Of a stretch of DNA of 11,572 bases, positions 1-10,311 are shown one piece after another. The stretch is from Rickettsiales bacterium (GTDB lineage: Bacteria > Pseudomonadota > Alphaproteobacteria > TMED109 > TMED131). The DNA lies in the NCBI GenBank assembly GCA_002690625.1, contig NZFJ01000019.1, positions 1 to 11,572 on the forward strand, written 5' to 3'. A model generated the notes under the pieces. The model saw nothing but the letters and a program-made list of their open reading frames with translations. It did no database searches and was not told the origin of the DNA. Position numbers and translations under genes: made by a program. The stretch's first letter is position 1; every line of letters begins with the position of its first letter.

Positions 1-14
1 TATTATTTAAGATT

Positions 15-2174
15 ATGAATAAAAAAGATAGTATAAAAAAATATTATTATAATGTTGTACCAGCACATAATTATAACGGTACCTTGTCTTATTGTAGTGA
101 AATAAATTTAAAATTTGGAAGTATAGTAACTATAGATTTAAGAAAAAAAATAGTTTTAGGTTGCATAGTTAAGAGATTATTAAAAAAACCTGAAGGTAAT
201 TTTAAAATAAAAAGTATTTTGGCACATAGCCCTTATTACTTTTTAGATAAAAAAATAATTGATTTTTTTATTTGGTTTAGTAACTACAATATTTGTAGTT
301 TAGGAGCTTCTTTAAAACTAATATTGTTAAATGCTGACATTCTTAAAACCGAACATGATAATTATTTTAAAATAAATAAAAACTACAAATTAAAATTAAC
401 AAATAAACAAATTCTCTTTTTAAAGTTAATTAATAATCATATTTTAACAGAACAAATATTAATAAGTAAAGAAAACTATAGAAAAAGTTTTATAAATAAC
501 TTAGTAAAAAAAAATATTATTATTAAAAAACAAAAAATAAAATCTGCTATTTTCAATATAAGAAAAGAAAAATTTAACTTAAATAAATTAACTGATCATC
601 AAGAAAAAATATATACAGGTATATTACATAATCTAAATAATAAGAATTTTAAACCTATGTATTTAGATGGAACTACAGGTAGTGGTAAGACGGAAGTTTA
701 TTTTAAGATAATAAAGTATTTCTTAGAAAGAAAGAAGCAGGTATTAGTCTTAATACCAGAGATAGCTTTAAGCACTCAATGGGTAAGTAGGTTTGAAAAG
801 GCTTTCAATTTTAAACCTAATATATGGAATTCTGGTATAAGAAAATCTGAAAAACGTTTAATATGGCAATCTGCTATTAAAGGAGAAACTATGATAGCAG
901 TAGGAGCTAGATCTTCTATTTTTTTGCCTTTTTCAAACCTGGGTTTAATAATAGTTGATGAAGAAAATGACATTTCTTATAAACAGGAAGATCAACTTAT
1001 ATATAATGCCCGAGATATGGCCATTGTAAAATCCAAAATTAATCAGTCTAATATTATTTTGGTTTCAGCAACGCCTTCAATAGAGACTTACTATAATTAC
1101 ATAACAAATAAATACAGCTATAAAAATTTATATAAACGTTTTGGAGTTGCTAAGTCTCCAAAAATTAAAGTTATTAATATGAAAAATAATAATAAATTCT
1201 TTTCTCAAGAGCTAATAGATATTCTAGAAAGCAAACTCAAAAGAAAAAAACAGGTTTTAGTTTTAATCAACAGAAGAGGATATGCTCCTATCAAAATATG
1301 TATTAAATGTGGGAGAAAAAAACATTGCAAATATTGTGATGTCAATTTGGTGTATCATAAAAATAAAAAATTAATGATTTGTCATCATTGTGGATATTCA
1401 GAACAGTTAAGTACTAACTGTTCTTATTGTCATAAAGAAAACACTATAATCAGTTTAGGTTTTGGAATAGAAAAGGTTACGGAGGAACTAAAATCAAAGT
1501 TAAAAAATTATAGAATGGTATCCTTATCGTCAGATTCCATAAATAACGCTAATTTTACAGAAACATTAAAAAAAATTGAAAATGGGAGTATAAACCTAAT
1601 CATTGGCACACAAATTATAAGTAAAGGTTTTAACTTTCTAAAACTAAATAGTGTTTTTATTTTAGATTTTGATTGTTGGTTTTATAGTACAGACATAAGA
1701 ACAAATGAGAAGATTTTTCAATTAACTCAGCAAGTATCAGGAAGAACTAGTAGAGACAAAGAGACAGGAGAAGTATATATACAAACTTATGATAAAAATA
1801 ATTATTTACTTAAAGCTCTGATAGCTAATGATAGAGAATCTTTTTATAAAAATGAGTTAAGTTTTAGAAGAACAAGCAATTTACCACCTTATACAAAATT
1901 AATTGCTATAATTTTATTAGGAAAAGAAATTGCTATAGTTAGAAGAGTATCAGAAAATATAAAAAACTATTTGGAGACTCACAAAAACTTAACGGTTTTA
2001 GGACCTATTCCTGCTCCTATCGAATATATAAGAAAAGAATATAGATATAGAATATTAATAAAAACGAATCAGCCTTTTTTAGCCCAAAATATAATAAGAA
2101 AGCATGATTTTAACAAACTGTGTATAAAAAGTGTAAAAATTAAAGTGGACGTAGATCCATTAAGTTTTTTTTAG
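15..2174 (+). CDS. priA: Primosomal protein N' (PriA), replication-restart helicase
   Basis: PriA is a 3'-to-5' superfamily 2 DNA helicase that binds stalled or collapsed forks and reloads the replicative helicase. The 719-residue product has the full family layout. An N-terminal DNA-binding region (about 1-110) is followed by Walker A GTTGSGKT (219-226), a Walker B/DExx box reading DEEN (315-318), SATPS (351-355), and NRRGYAP (419-425). A zinc-binding module has eight cysteines in four CxxC pairs (429/432, 438/441, 456/459, 469/472). Then come GTQIISKG (531-538) and motif VI, GRTSR (576-580). The usual PriA forms are DEEH and GRAGR, so two helicase motifs are altered, although both acidic residues and both arginines remain. 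The ATG start gives a normal N-terminus; no clear ribosome-binding site is visible in the 14 bases before it. The stop is TAG. A position directly upstream of the F1-ATPase genes is common in alphaproteobacteria. Confidence 0.96.
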   Translation: MNKKDSIKKYYYNVVPAHNYNGTLSYCSEINLKFGSIVTIDLRKKIVLGCIVKRLLKKPEGNFKIKSILAHSPYYFLDKKIIDFFIWFSNYNICSLGASLKLILLNADILKTEHDNYFKINKNYKLKLTNKQILFLKLINNHILTEQILISKENYRKSFINNLVKKNIIIKKQKIKSAIFNIRKEKFNLNKLTDHQEKIYTGILHNLNNKNFKPMYLDGTTGSGKTEVYFKIIKYFLERKKQVLVLIPEIALSTQWVSRFEKAFNFKPNIWNSGIRKSEKRLIWQSAIKGETMIAVGARSSIFLPFSNLGLIIVDEENDISYKQEDQLIYNARDMAIVKSKINQSNIILVSATPSIETYYNYITNKYSYKNLYKRFGVAKSPKIKVINMKNNNKFFSQELIDILESKLKRKKQVLVLINRRGYAPIKICIKCGRKKHCKYCDVNLVYHKNKKLMICHHCGYSEQLSTNCSYCHKENTIISLGFGIEKVTEELKSKLKNYRMVSLSSDSINNANFTETLKKIENGSINLIIGTQIISKGFNFLKLNSVFILDFDCWFYSTDIRTNEKIFQLTQQVSGRTSRDKETGEVYIQTYDKNNYLLKALIANDRESFYKNELSFRRTSNLPPYTKLIAIILLGKEIAIVRRVSENIKNYLETHKNLTVLGPIPAPIEYIRKEYRYRILIKTNQPFLAQNIIRKHDFNKLCIKSVKIKVDVDPLSFF

Positions 2175-2244
2175 TATTTTAGTATTCTATATTGCAACTA
2201 TTCTGAGTGTATGTTAGTTAATTTTAATATTACAACGATATATT
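2175..2244 (+). promoter_or_regulatory. Gap between priA and atpH, probable atp operon promoter region
   Basis: These 70 bases are the only intergenic space on the plus strand and the natural site for an atp operon promoter. They are AT-rich. A possible -10 element is TTTAAT (2223-2228), with a weak TTCTGA (2201-2206) at -35 spacing; an alternative -35, TTGCAA (2192-2197), has no good -10 partner. An imperfect tandem repeat, TAGTATTT/TAGTATTC (2172-2187), spans the priA stop codon. There is no Shine-Dalgarno sequence before atpH, so its mRNA may have a short or weak leader. The promoter elements are guesses from sequence likeness; the location is the better-supported part. Readthrough from priA is also possible. 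Confidence 0.35.
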
Positions 2245-2826
2245 ATGGAAGAAAAAATACAGGTTAGTTCAGAAGTGTCGCGAAGATATGCTAAAGCACT
2301 ATTTGCAATTGTTAAAGAAAGCTCTTTAGAACAGAAAATAACTAAAGAAATAAAAGAGCTATTGAAAGTTTTTGGCGAAAATAAAGAATTTAACAAATTG
2401 TTTAACAGTCCAGTGCTAAGTTCCAAGAACCAAATTAAATTAATTGATAATTTATTTAGTTACCGTGATAGCAAGTTAAAAAAAATAAAAGTAAGCAAAA
2501 ATATTTTTTTTTATTTTAAAGTGTTAGCATCAAATGGGAAATTGAAAATTTTAATAGATTCATTGTATAATTTTAATAATATGATTAAGCTAATGCAGCA
2601 AGAAATAAATGTAAATGTTATAAGTGCTATTCCTATAAATGAGACAGTTATGGAAAATATTAATTCTATACTAAAAGGGAAGACTAAAAAGAAAATTAAC
2701 TTATCAACTGTAGTAGATAGAAGTATAATAGGTGGTATTATACTACAAACCGGTTCTAATTTAATAGATGCTTCTTTAAGAAGTAAAATTTTAAAAATTA
2801 ATAATGTTATAAAAGGAGCTAATTAA
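2245..2826 (+). CDS. atpH: F1F0 ATP synthase delta subunit
   Basis: The delta subunit (OSCP family) joins the top of the F1 head to the peripheral stalk and acts as part of the stator at the inner membrane. The product is 193 residues, a little above the usual 175-185. It carries the N-terminal family signature SRRYAKALF (about 10-18), which forms the helical domain that binds alpha. The C-terminal half carries ISAIPINE and then [22 protein letters not shown], typical of the OSCP C-terminal domain. The ATG start lacks a recognisable Shine-Dalgarno sequence. The stop TAA and the atpA ATG share one base (TAATG), so the two genes are probably translationally coupled. It is the first gene of the F1 cluster; the F0 genes (atpB, atpE, atpF) are absent here, as is usual in alphaproteobacteria, where they lie elsewhere. 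Confidence 0.95.
   Translation: MEEKIQVSSEVSRRYAKALFAIVKESSLEQKITKEIKELLKVFGENKEFNKLFNSPVLSSKNQIKLIDNLFSYRDSKLKKIKVSKNIFFYFKVLASNGKLKILIDSLYNFNNMIKLMQQEINVNVISAIPINETVMENINSILKGKTKKKINLSTVVDRSIIGGIILQTGSNLIDASLRSKILKINNVIKGAN
2812..2818 (+). promoter_or_regulatory. Shine-Dalgarno site of atpA inside the end of atpH
   Basis: AAAGGAG lies 7 bases before the atpA ATG, within the last codons of atpH. It is one of the clearest ribosome-binding sites in the window and supports strong, separate initiation for the alpha subunit, which is needed at three copies per enzyme against one delta. Confidence 0.75.
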
Positions 2827-4370
2827 TGGATTTAAGTTCATCAGAAATATCATCAATTTTAAAAGAACAAATAGAAAAATTTGATCTAGACGCCAAAATT
2901 GAAGAGATAGGAAAAGTTTTATCTGTAGGTGATGGTATTGCCAGAGTATATGGATTAGAGCAAGTAAGTGCAGGTGAAATGGTTGAGTTTGAGGATAAAA
3001 CACTTGGAATGGCTCTTAACTTAGAAAATGATAATGTTGGAGTTGTTATATTTGGAGATGATAGAAATATTAAGGAAGGTAATACAGTAAAAAGAACAGG
3101 AAGAATAGTTGATACTGCTGTGGGGAAAGAATTATTAGGAAGAGTAGTAGATGGATTGGGTATTGAAATAGATGGTAAAGCTGTAATTAAATCTAAAGAA
3201 AGAAGAATGGTAGATGTAAGAGCCCCGGGGATCATTCCTAGAGAATCAGTTTCTGAGCCTATGCAAACAGGTTTAAAAGCAATAGATGCTTTAGTTCCAA
3301 TAGGAAGAGGACAAAGAGAATTAATTATTGGAGATAGACAAACAGGAAAAACAGCAGTTGCTATAGACACTATAATAAATCAAAAAGAAAAAAATAAAAC
3401 TAAAGAAGATAAAGACAAATTATTTTGTATTTACGTCTCTGTAGGACAAAAGAGATCAACAGTAGCACAGATAGTTAAAACTTTAGAAGAACAAGGAGCT
3501 TTAGAGTATACCGTGGTAGTAGCTGCTACAGCATCTGATCCTGCACCTTTACAATATTTAGCGCCTTACACAGGCTGTTCGATTGGAGAATGGTTTAGAG
3601 ATAATGGCATGCATGCCCTGATAATTTATGACGATCTTTCCAAACAGGCTGTGGCATATCGTCAGATGTCACTTTTACTTAGGAGACCGCCAGGCAGGGA
3701 AGCATATCCAGGAGACGTCTTTTACTTACATTCAAGGCTCTTAGAAAGAGCTGCAAAACTAAATAAAGATAATGGATCTGGTTCATTAACTGCATTACCA
3801 ATTATAGAAACTCAAGCTGGAGACGTATCTGCTTACATACCAACTAATGTTATTTCTATTACAGACGGTCAAATATTTTTAGAAACAGATCTTTTTTACC
3901 AAGGAGTAAGGCCAGCTATTAATGTAGGTTTATCTGTGAGCAGAGTTGGTTCTGCTGCACAAGTTAAAGCGATGAAACAAGTAGCCGGATCAATAAAACT
4001 TGAATTAGCGCAATATAGAGAAATGGCAGCATTTGCTCAGTTTGGGTCTGATTTGGATATTTCTACTCAAAATCTATTAAATAGAGGAGAAAGACTAACG
4101 GAACTCTTAAAGCAAGCACAATATTCGCCTCTGGCAATTGAAGAACAGATACTTATTATATTCTCAGGAGTTAATGGTTATCTAGATGATTTAAAAGTTA
4201 ATCAAGTTGGAAGTTTTGAAAAGTTTTTACTAGAAGAATTTAAAAAGAAACATAAGGCATTAATCAAAACGATAAAGACCAAGTTAGCTTTAGATGATAA
4301 TATTAATAAAGAGCTTAAAAGTAATTTAGATGAAATTAAAAAAAGCTTTTTAGAGGGAAAAGATAATTAA
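2826..4370 (+). CDS. atpA: F1F0 ATP synthase alpha subunit
   Basis: Alpha is the non-catalytic nucleotide-binding subunit of the alpha3beta3 hexamer; it supplies an arginine finger to the beta catalytic sites. The 514-residue product has the expected length. The N-terminal beta-barrel contains [14 protein letters not shown] (about 31-44). The P-loop is GDRQTGKT (169-176), followed by a charged insert, [12 protein letters not shown] (187-198), of the sort seen in alphaproteobacterial alpha subunits, and then VGQKRSTVA (207-215). The arginine finger is R373 in [11 protein letters not shown] Lys-rich helical C-terminus follows. The start is fixed by the Shine-Dalgarno AAAGGAG and by the TAATG overlap with atpH. 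The stop TAA is immediately followed by the atpG ATG, with no spacer. Confidence 0.98.
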   Translation: MDLSSSEISSILKEQIEKFDLDAKIEEIGKVLSVGDGIARVYGLEQVSAGEMVEFEDKTLGMALNLENDNVGVVIFGDDRNIKEGNTVKRTGRIVDTAVGKELLGRVVDGLGIEIDGKAVIKSKERRMVDVRAPGIIPRESVSEPMQTGLKAIDALVPIGRGQRELIIGDRQTGKTAVAIDTIINQKEKNKTKEDKDKLFCIYVSVGQKRSTVAQIVKTLEEQGALEYTVVVAATASDPAPLQYLAPYTGCSIGEWFRDNGMHALIIYDDLSKQAVAYRQMSLLLRRPPGREAYPGDVFYLHSRLLERAAKLNKDNGSGSLTALPIIETQAGDVSAYIPTNVISITDGQIFLETDLFYQGVRPAINVGLSVSRVGSAAQVKAMKQVAGSIKLELAQYREMAAFAQFGSDLDISTQNLLNRGERLTELLKQAQYSPLAIEEQILIIFSGVNGYLDDLKVNQVGSFEKFLLEEFKKKHKALIKTIKTKLALDDNINKELKSNLDEIKKSFLEGKDN

Positions 4371-6687
<2,317 letters not shown>

Positions 6688-7098
6688 ATGGATGTTATGG
6701 AAGTAAATATTATATCACCAGACAACGAAATTTTTAGTGGAAAAGCACATATGGTAGTTATTCCTGGAGAAGAAGGTTATTTTGCTGCTATGCTAGACCA
6801 TGCTCCAACTGTAACATATTTAAAACCAGGAAAAATAGAAGTGTTTGCAGATGATAAAATAGAACAAGGGCCTATTTTTTTTGTAGGAGGAGGTTTTGTT
6901 AAAGTAACAAGTAAAAAATGCCTAATAATGGTTGATTATATAAAAAAAATTAATGAAATTAATATTAAAGAAAATCAAGAAAAAATAGAACATCTTAAAA
7001 ATAAGGCTGAGACTGAAACAAGCGACTTAGAGAAGAGAAATATTATAAATAAAATTAATATACTTGAATCAGAGATAGGTATCACTAAAGATAATTAA
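6688..7098 (+). CDS. atpC: F1F0 ATP synthase epsilon subunit
   Basis: Epsilon binds gamma at the base of the rotor and, in many bacteria, restrains ATP hydrolysis through its C-terminal helices. The 136-residue product has an N-terminal beta-sandwich with VNIISPDNEIFSG (about 6-18), VVIPGEEGYFAAMLDHAP (23-40) and a glycine-rich FFVGGGFVKV (about 64-73). A Lys/Glu/Asn-rich C-terminal region (about 88-136) is long enough for the two-helix domain. The ATG abuts the atpD stop and is served by AGAGGT at 6675-6680; an in-frame ATG three codons later is a weaker alternative. It is the last gene of the F1 operon. Its stop overlaps the stop of the convergent rppH by four bases, which leaves no room for a separate terminator. 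Confidence 0.95.
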   Translation: MDVMEVNIISPDNEIFSGKAHMVVIPGEEGYFAAMLDHAPTVTYLKPGKIEVFADDKIEQGPIFFVGGGFVKVTSKKCLIMVDYIKKINEINIKENQEKIEHLKNKAETETSDLEKRNIINKINILESEIGITKDN

Positions 7099-7577
7099 TT
7101 CTTTAGTCTAAACTCAGCTAAAACTTTTTCATAAATATCTTTTTTAAAACTAACTATCTTATTACTGATATTAATGGGGTCTACCCACTTCCATTTACAA
7201 AACTCAGGTTTCTTTGTAGCTTGAATATTAATTTCTTTATCTTCTCCTAGAAAATTTAAAAGAAACCACTTTTGTTTTTGCCCCACAAATTTACCACCCC
7301 ATAATTTTTTACTAAGATTTTTAGGTAGATAATAATAATACCAGTTTGAACTCTCTAATTTAATTTTTACAGAATGTACACCTGTTTCTTCATAAAGTTC
7401 TCTTTTAGCTGCGTCTTCTAACTTTTCATTATTACTAATATTTACGCCTCCTTGGGGCATTTGCCAGGCGCCTTTGTTATCTATTCGCTCTCCCATAAAA
7501 ATTCTATTATTATTATTTAGTAGTGCAATACCAACACCAATTCTCCATCCTTTTTCATAATATTCAGAAGAGCTCAC
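7095..7577 (-). CDS. rppH: RNA pyrophosphohydrolase (Nudix hydrolase RppH)
   Basis: RppH removes pyrophosphate from the 5' end of primary transcripts, which opens them to RNase E-type decay. The 160-residue product has the family's GVGIALLNNNNRIFMGER start and GAWQMPQGG just before the Nudix box. The box runs from about 43 to 67 and ends in RELYEETGV (59-67), with metal-binding glutamates E60, E63 and E64 present. WGGKFVGQKQKWFLL (about 104-118) is typical of the RppH branch rather than other Nudix enzymes. Between the first glycine of the box (43) and its glutamate (E51) there are seven residues instead of five. The start is GTG, sharing its first G with the ctpA stop (TAGTG), and AAGG lies 7 bases upstream. 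It is the last gene of the minus-strand cluster. Confidence 0.92.
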   Translation of the reverse strand: MSSSEYYEKGWRIGVGIALLNNNNRIFMGERIDNKGAWQMPQGGVNISNNEKLEDAAKRELYEETGVHSVKIKLESSNWYYYYLPKNLSKKLWGGKFVGQKQKWFLLNFLGEDKEINIQATKKPEFCKWKWVDPINISNKIVSFKKDIYEKVLAEFRLKN

Positions 7578-8866
7578 TAAGAAGCCTTTTTTATATTTTC
7601 ATATACATTGATAGACCTAATTAATTCTATTGCCCTATTAAGCTGATAATCATTATTTTTTTCTGAGCTTAAATTAACATTCTTATCTTTTTTATCCTCT
7701 TCATTATTTTCAATTTTATCTTTATCTAAAGCTCCTCTTAAATCAGATTCTTTTCTAGATTTACTTTTTTCTAATACTTCTATTTTTGATTGCGGTACTA
7801 ATATATCAGGGTTAATACCTTTAGCCTGAATAGAAACACCTGAAGGTGTATAATACCTAGCTGTTGTTAATCTTATTGCTCCTTTACTAGTAACCGGAAT
7901 AACTGTTTGTACTGAACCTTTACCAAAAGATTGTGTTCCCATTAGAATACCTCTCTTATGGTCTTGTAGAGCTCCTGCAACTATCTCAGAAGCTGATGCA
8001 GATCCACCATTAATTAAAATAACTATAGGTAAACCATTTGTAATATCTCCTTTTGAGGCATTAAATCGTTGTTCACCTTTATTATCTCTTCCTCTTGTAG
8101 AAACTATTTCTCCTCTGTCTAAAAAGGCATCAGAAACTGCTACAGCTTGATCAAGTAAACCTCCTGGATTATTTCTTAAATCTAAGACTAATCCTTTCAT
8201 TTTACCATTCATATCATTTTTCATTTTATTGAACTCTTTTACTAAATTTTTATATGTTTTCTGTGTAAATGAAGTGATTCTTAAATAACCAACATCTTTT
8301 TCAACTCTAGTTTTTATTGAAGTAACTTTAATTATATCCCTAGTTATATCTACATCAAATGCGTCTTTTCCTTCTCTAATTACTGTAATACTAATTTTAG
8401 TATTTATTGGACCTCTCATTTTATCTACGGCTTCAGATAAAGATAAACCCATAACAGGTTCTTGATCTATATGAGAAATATAATCTCCTGATTTTATACC
8501 TGCTTTAGCCGCGGGAGTCTCATCAATAGGAGAAACAACTTTAACTAAACCATTTTCCATAGTTACTTCTATTCCTAGGCCACCAAATTCTCCTTTTGTT
8601 TGAACTTTCATATCTTCAAAACTATCAGCATCGAGGTAACTTGAATGAGGATCAAGTGACTGAAGCATACCATTTATAGCTGCTTCAACTAACTCTTTAT
8701 CTGTAACTTTTTCAACATATTCACTTCTAACTCTTTCATAAACCTCTCCAAATAAATTTAGCTGTTTATAAACATCATTATCGTTAGCATTAAGATTAAT
8801 TGCTAGTGCAAGAGAAAATACTAAACAAGTTATTTTGGAAATCTTTAATTTTTTTACTAAAAACAT
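7577..8866 (-). CDS. ctpA: Carboxy-terminal processing protease CtpA (S41 family)
   Basis: CtpA is an exported serine protease with a Ser/Lys catalytic dyad that trims or degrades periplasmic proteins at their C-termini. The 429-residue product starts with a basic stretch and hydrophobic segment (about 11-28) that fits a Sec signal peptide. The helical region containing LDPHSSYLD (71-79) follows. The PDZ domain runs from about 93 (FGGLGIEV) to 168. In the S41 core, LVLDLRNNPGGLLDQ (226-240) precedes GGSASASEI, with nucleophile S291, and FGKGSVQ, with K316 and Q320. The C-terminal tail (about 363-405) is rich in Lys, Asp, Glu and Asn. The ATG start is backed by AGAGGT at 8876-8871. It follows the EnvC-like gene after 16 bases and overlaps rppH by one, so the three are likely cotranscribed. 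Confidence 0.95.
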   Translation of the reverse strand: MFLVKKLKISKITCLVFSLALAINLNANDNDVYKQLNLFGEVYERVRSEYVEKVTDKELVEAAINGMLQSLDPHSSYLDADSFEDMKVQTKGEFGGLGIEVTMENGLVKVVSPIDETPAAKAGIKSGDYISHIDQEPVMGLSLSEAVDKMRGPINTKISITVIREGKDAFDVDITRDIIKVTSIKTRVEKDVGYLRITSFTQKTYKNLVKEFNKMKNDMNGKMKGLVLDLRNNPGGLLDQAVAVSDAFLDRGEIVSTRGRDNKGEQRFNASKGDITNGLPIVILINGGSASASEIVAGALQDHKRGILMGTQSFGKGSVQTVIPVTSKGAIRLTTARYYTPSGVSIQAKGINPDILVPQSKIEVLEKSKSRKESDLRGALDKDKIENNEEDKKDKNVNLSSEKNNDYQLNRAIELIRSINVYENIKKAS

Positions 8867-8870
8867 ACTT

Positions 8871-8876
8871 ACCTCT
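8871..8876 (-). promoter_or_regulatory. Shine-Dalgarno site of ctpA
   Basis: AGAGGT on the minus strand lies 4 bases before the ctpA ATG, in the 16-base gap after the EnvC-like gene. It is the best ribosome-binding site in the minus-strand cluster and supports the chosen start. Confidence 0.7.
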
Positions 8877-8882
8877 ATTAAA

Positions 8883-9977
8883 TTACAACTTAGCCCATTT
8901 TGAAGGATTAACAGTTTTTCCTTTAAATCTAATCTCCATATAAACTAACTTATTATTATTTATATCAATATTACCTATTATACTACCTTTTTCTAACCAG
9001 TCGCCAGTTTTACAAAAAATTAGGCTGATTCCAGAAAATATTAAATGGTAATTATTGCCAAGATCTAATATTATCATTTTACCATAACCTTTAAAAAAAT
9101 CAGCATAAACCACTAAACTATCTTTTGGTGCCTTTAATATAGTATCATTTTTTATAGATAGTAAAATACCTGTTTTCAGTTTATCTATATTAATTTTTAT
9201 TATATTCTGTTTATTTATAGGTAAGATATCTTTCAAACTACTAAATTTAAAACTACCAAAAGATTTTTTAGAATTACTATTATTTTCAAATTTTTCTATT
9301 AAAGTTCTTATTTCATTTACTTTTTTTTTAATTTTACTTTTTTGAATTATATTCTCTCTTTTTTCAATTTTGGTAATTATATTCTCACCAATTAAGCCTT
9401 CCATTTTTACTGATCTACTATTAAGGCTAAAATTTATGTTAGATAATGTTTTTTCTAATTTTTCTATAGAGGAATTATTTTTTTCTATTTCTTTTTTTAG
9501 TTTAGTTTGAATAACTTCATTTTTATTTTTTTTTAGTTCAGTACTTTTTAATATGTTATTTATCAATTCATTTATCAACATAGATTGATTATTATTGTAT
9601 TCATGAAAAAGGAAATTATTTAATATAAGACTCTGATTTTTTTTAAAAACTGATTGTTCAAGTTTTATTTTTTTTAATTTTTTATCATTAATTAGCACCA
9701 AACTTTTTAAAAATTCCTGATCTGAAAAACCTCTATCTATTAGCTTTTTATATTTTTTAATATTTTTGTTAACCTCATTAATATCTTTACGGAGTTCTTT
9801 TTCCGCCTTTAATAGTTCTTTGTATGTTGATTCATTATACTGTAATTTCTTTTCTTCTTCTTTTAGTTTTTTATAATTAATATTTTTAGAAAATAGATTA
9901 AAATGAATGCTAAGAGCAAAGATAATAAAAAACTTATAAGTATTCTTAATAAAAAAACTATGCTTATATTTTTGCAT
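8883..9977 (-). CDS. EnvC-like exported coiled-coil protein with degenerate M23/LytM domain
   Basis: The 364-residue product resembles EnvC-type factors, which activate peptidoglycan amidases during cell separation. A basic N-terminus and hydrophobic segment (about 14-30) suggest a signal peptide or membrane anchor. A long Lys/Glu/Asn-rich region follows (about 33-230), very likely coiled coil. The C-terminal LytM-like fold (about 262-364) has GYGKMIILDLGNNYHLIFSG (297-316), GDWLEKGSIIG (325-335) and MEIRFKGKTVNPSKW (347-361). The M23 zinc ligands are missing: there is no HxxxD, and the usual HxH position reads VYMEIR. The protein is therefore probably not a peptidase itself but a regulator, as EnvC is. 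The start overlaps the rsfS stop by 14 bases and lacks a clear Shine-Dalgarno. Its composition is even more AT-driven than that of its neighbours. The fold assignment is good; the amidase-activating role is inferred. Confidence 0.82.
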   Translation of the reverse strand: MQKYKHSFFIKNTYKFFIIFALSIHFNLFSKNINYKKLKEEEKKLQYNESTYKELLKAEKELRKDINEVNKNIKKYKKLIDRGFSDQEFLKSLVLINDKKLKKIKLEQSVFKKNQSLILNNFLFHEYNNNQSMLINELINNILKSTELKKNKNEVIQTKLKKEIEKNNSSIEKLEKTLSNINFSLNSRSVKMEGLIGENIITKIEKRENIIQKSKIKKKVNEIRTLIEKFENNSNSKKSFGSFKFSSLKDILPINKQNIIKINIDKLKTGILLSIKNDTILKAPKDSLVVYADFFKGYGKMIILDLGNNYHLIFSGISLIFCKTGDWLEKGSIIGNIDINNNKLVYMEIRFKGKTVNPSKWAKL

Positions 9978-10311
9978 TAAGGTTATTGACTTCCCACATT
10001 TTTTCTAATCTATAATAATCCCTTACCTCACTTCTGAATAAATGTACTATTACGTCTCCAGCATCTAATAAAATCCAGTCACCTCCTCTTCTACCTTCAA
10101 CGTTCAACGTTTTTAAGTTGTTTTTTTTCAATGTTTCTAAAAGATAATTAGATAAAGATACTATATGCCTACTTGAAGTCCCAGAGCACACAATCATAAA
10201 GTCAGCAATACTAGATTTATTTTTAAGATCTATTTTATTTATATCTATAGCTTTGTTTTTAGATAGAACTTTTTCAATTTCTTTACATATCAATTTAGCA
10301 TTTACTTTCAC
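9964..10311 (-). CDS. rsfS: Ribosomal silencing factor RsfS
   Basis: RsfS (Iojap/YbeB family, DUF143) binds ribosomal protein L14 and blocks joining of the 30S and 50S subunits, lowering translation when nutrients run short. The 115-residue product is of standard length and has the family core: SSIADFMIVCSGTSSRHI (33-50), NVEGRRGGDWILLDAGDVIVHLF (split over 70-92) and RDYYRLEKMW (97-106). The start is GTG with AGGG five bases upstream, inside the end of nadD, which it overlaps by 17 bases. Its 3' end overlaps the EnvC-like gene by 14 bases. In many alphaproteobacteria rlmH follows rsfS directly; here it does not. Confidence 0.95.
   Translation of the reverse strand: MKVNAKLICKEIEKVLSKNKAIDINKIDLKNKSSIADFMIVCSGTSSRHIVSLSNYLLETLKKNNLKTLNVEGRRGGDWILLDAGDVIVHLFRSEVRDYYRLEKMWEVNNLNAKI

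Noticed and set aside
2144..2172. Small hairpin (TGGA/TCCA) followed by eight T at the end of priA, as an intrinsic terminator
   Set aside because: The stem is only four strong pairs, is separated from the T run by several bases, and lies inside coding sequence. T runs are common in this AT-rich DNA. It could act weakly but is not good enough to annotate.
2819..3370. Long minus-strand open frame (183 codons) opposite the start of atpA
   Set aside because: It lies wholly over the highly conserved atpA coding sequence. Its translation is rich in Ser, Pro, Leu and Ile, as expected from the complement of an AT-rich gene, and it resembles no family I know.
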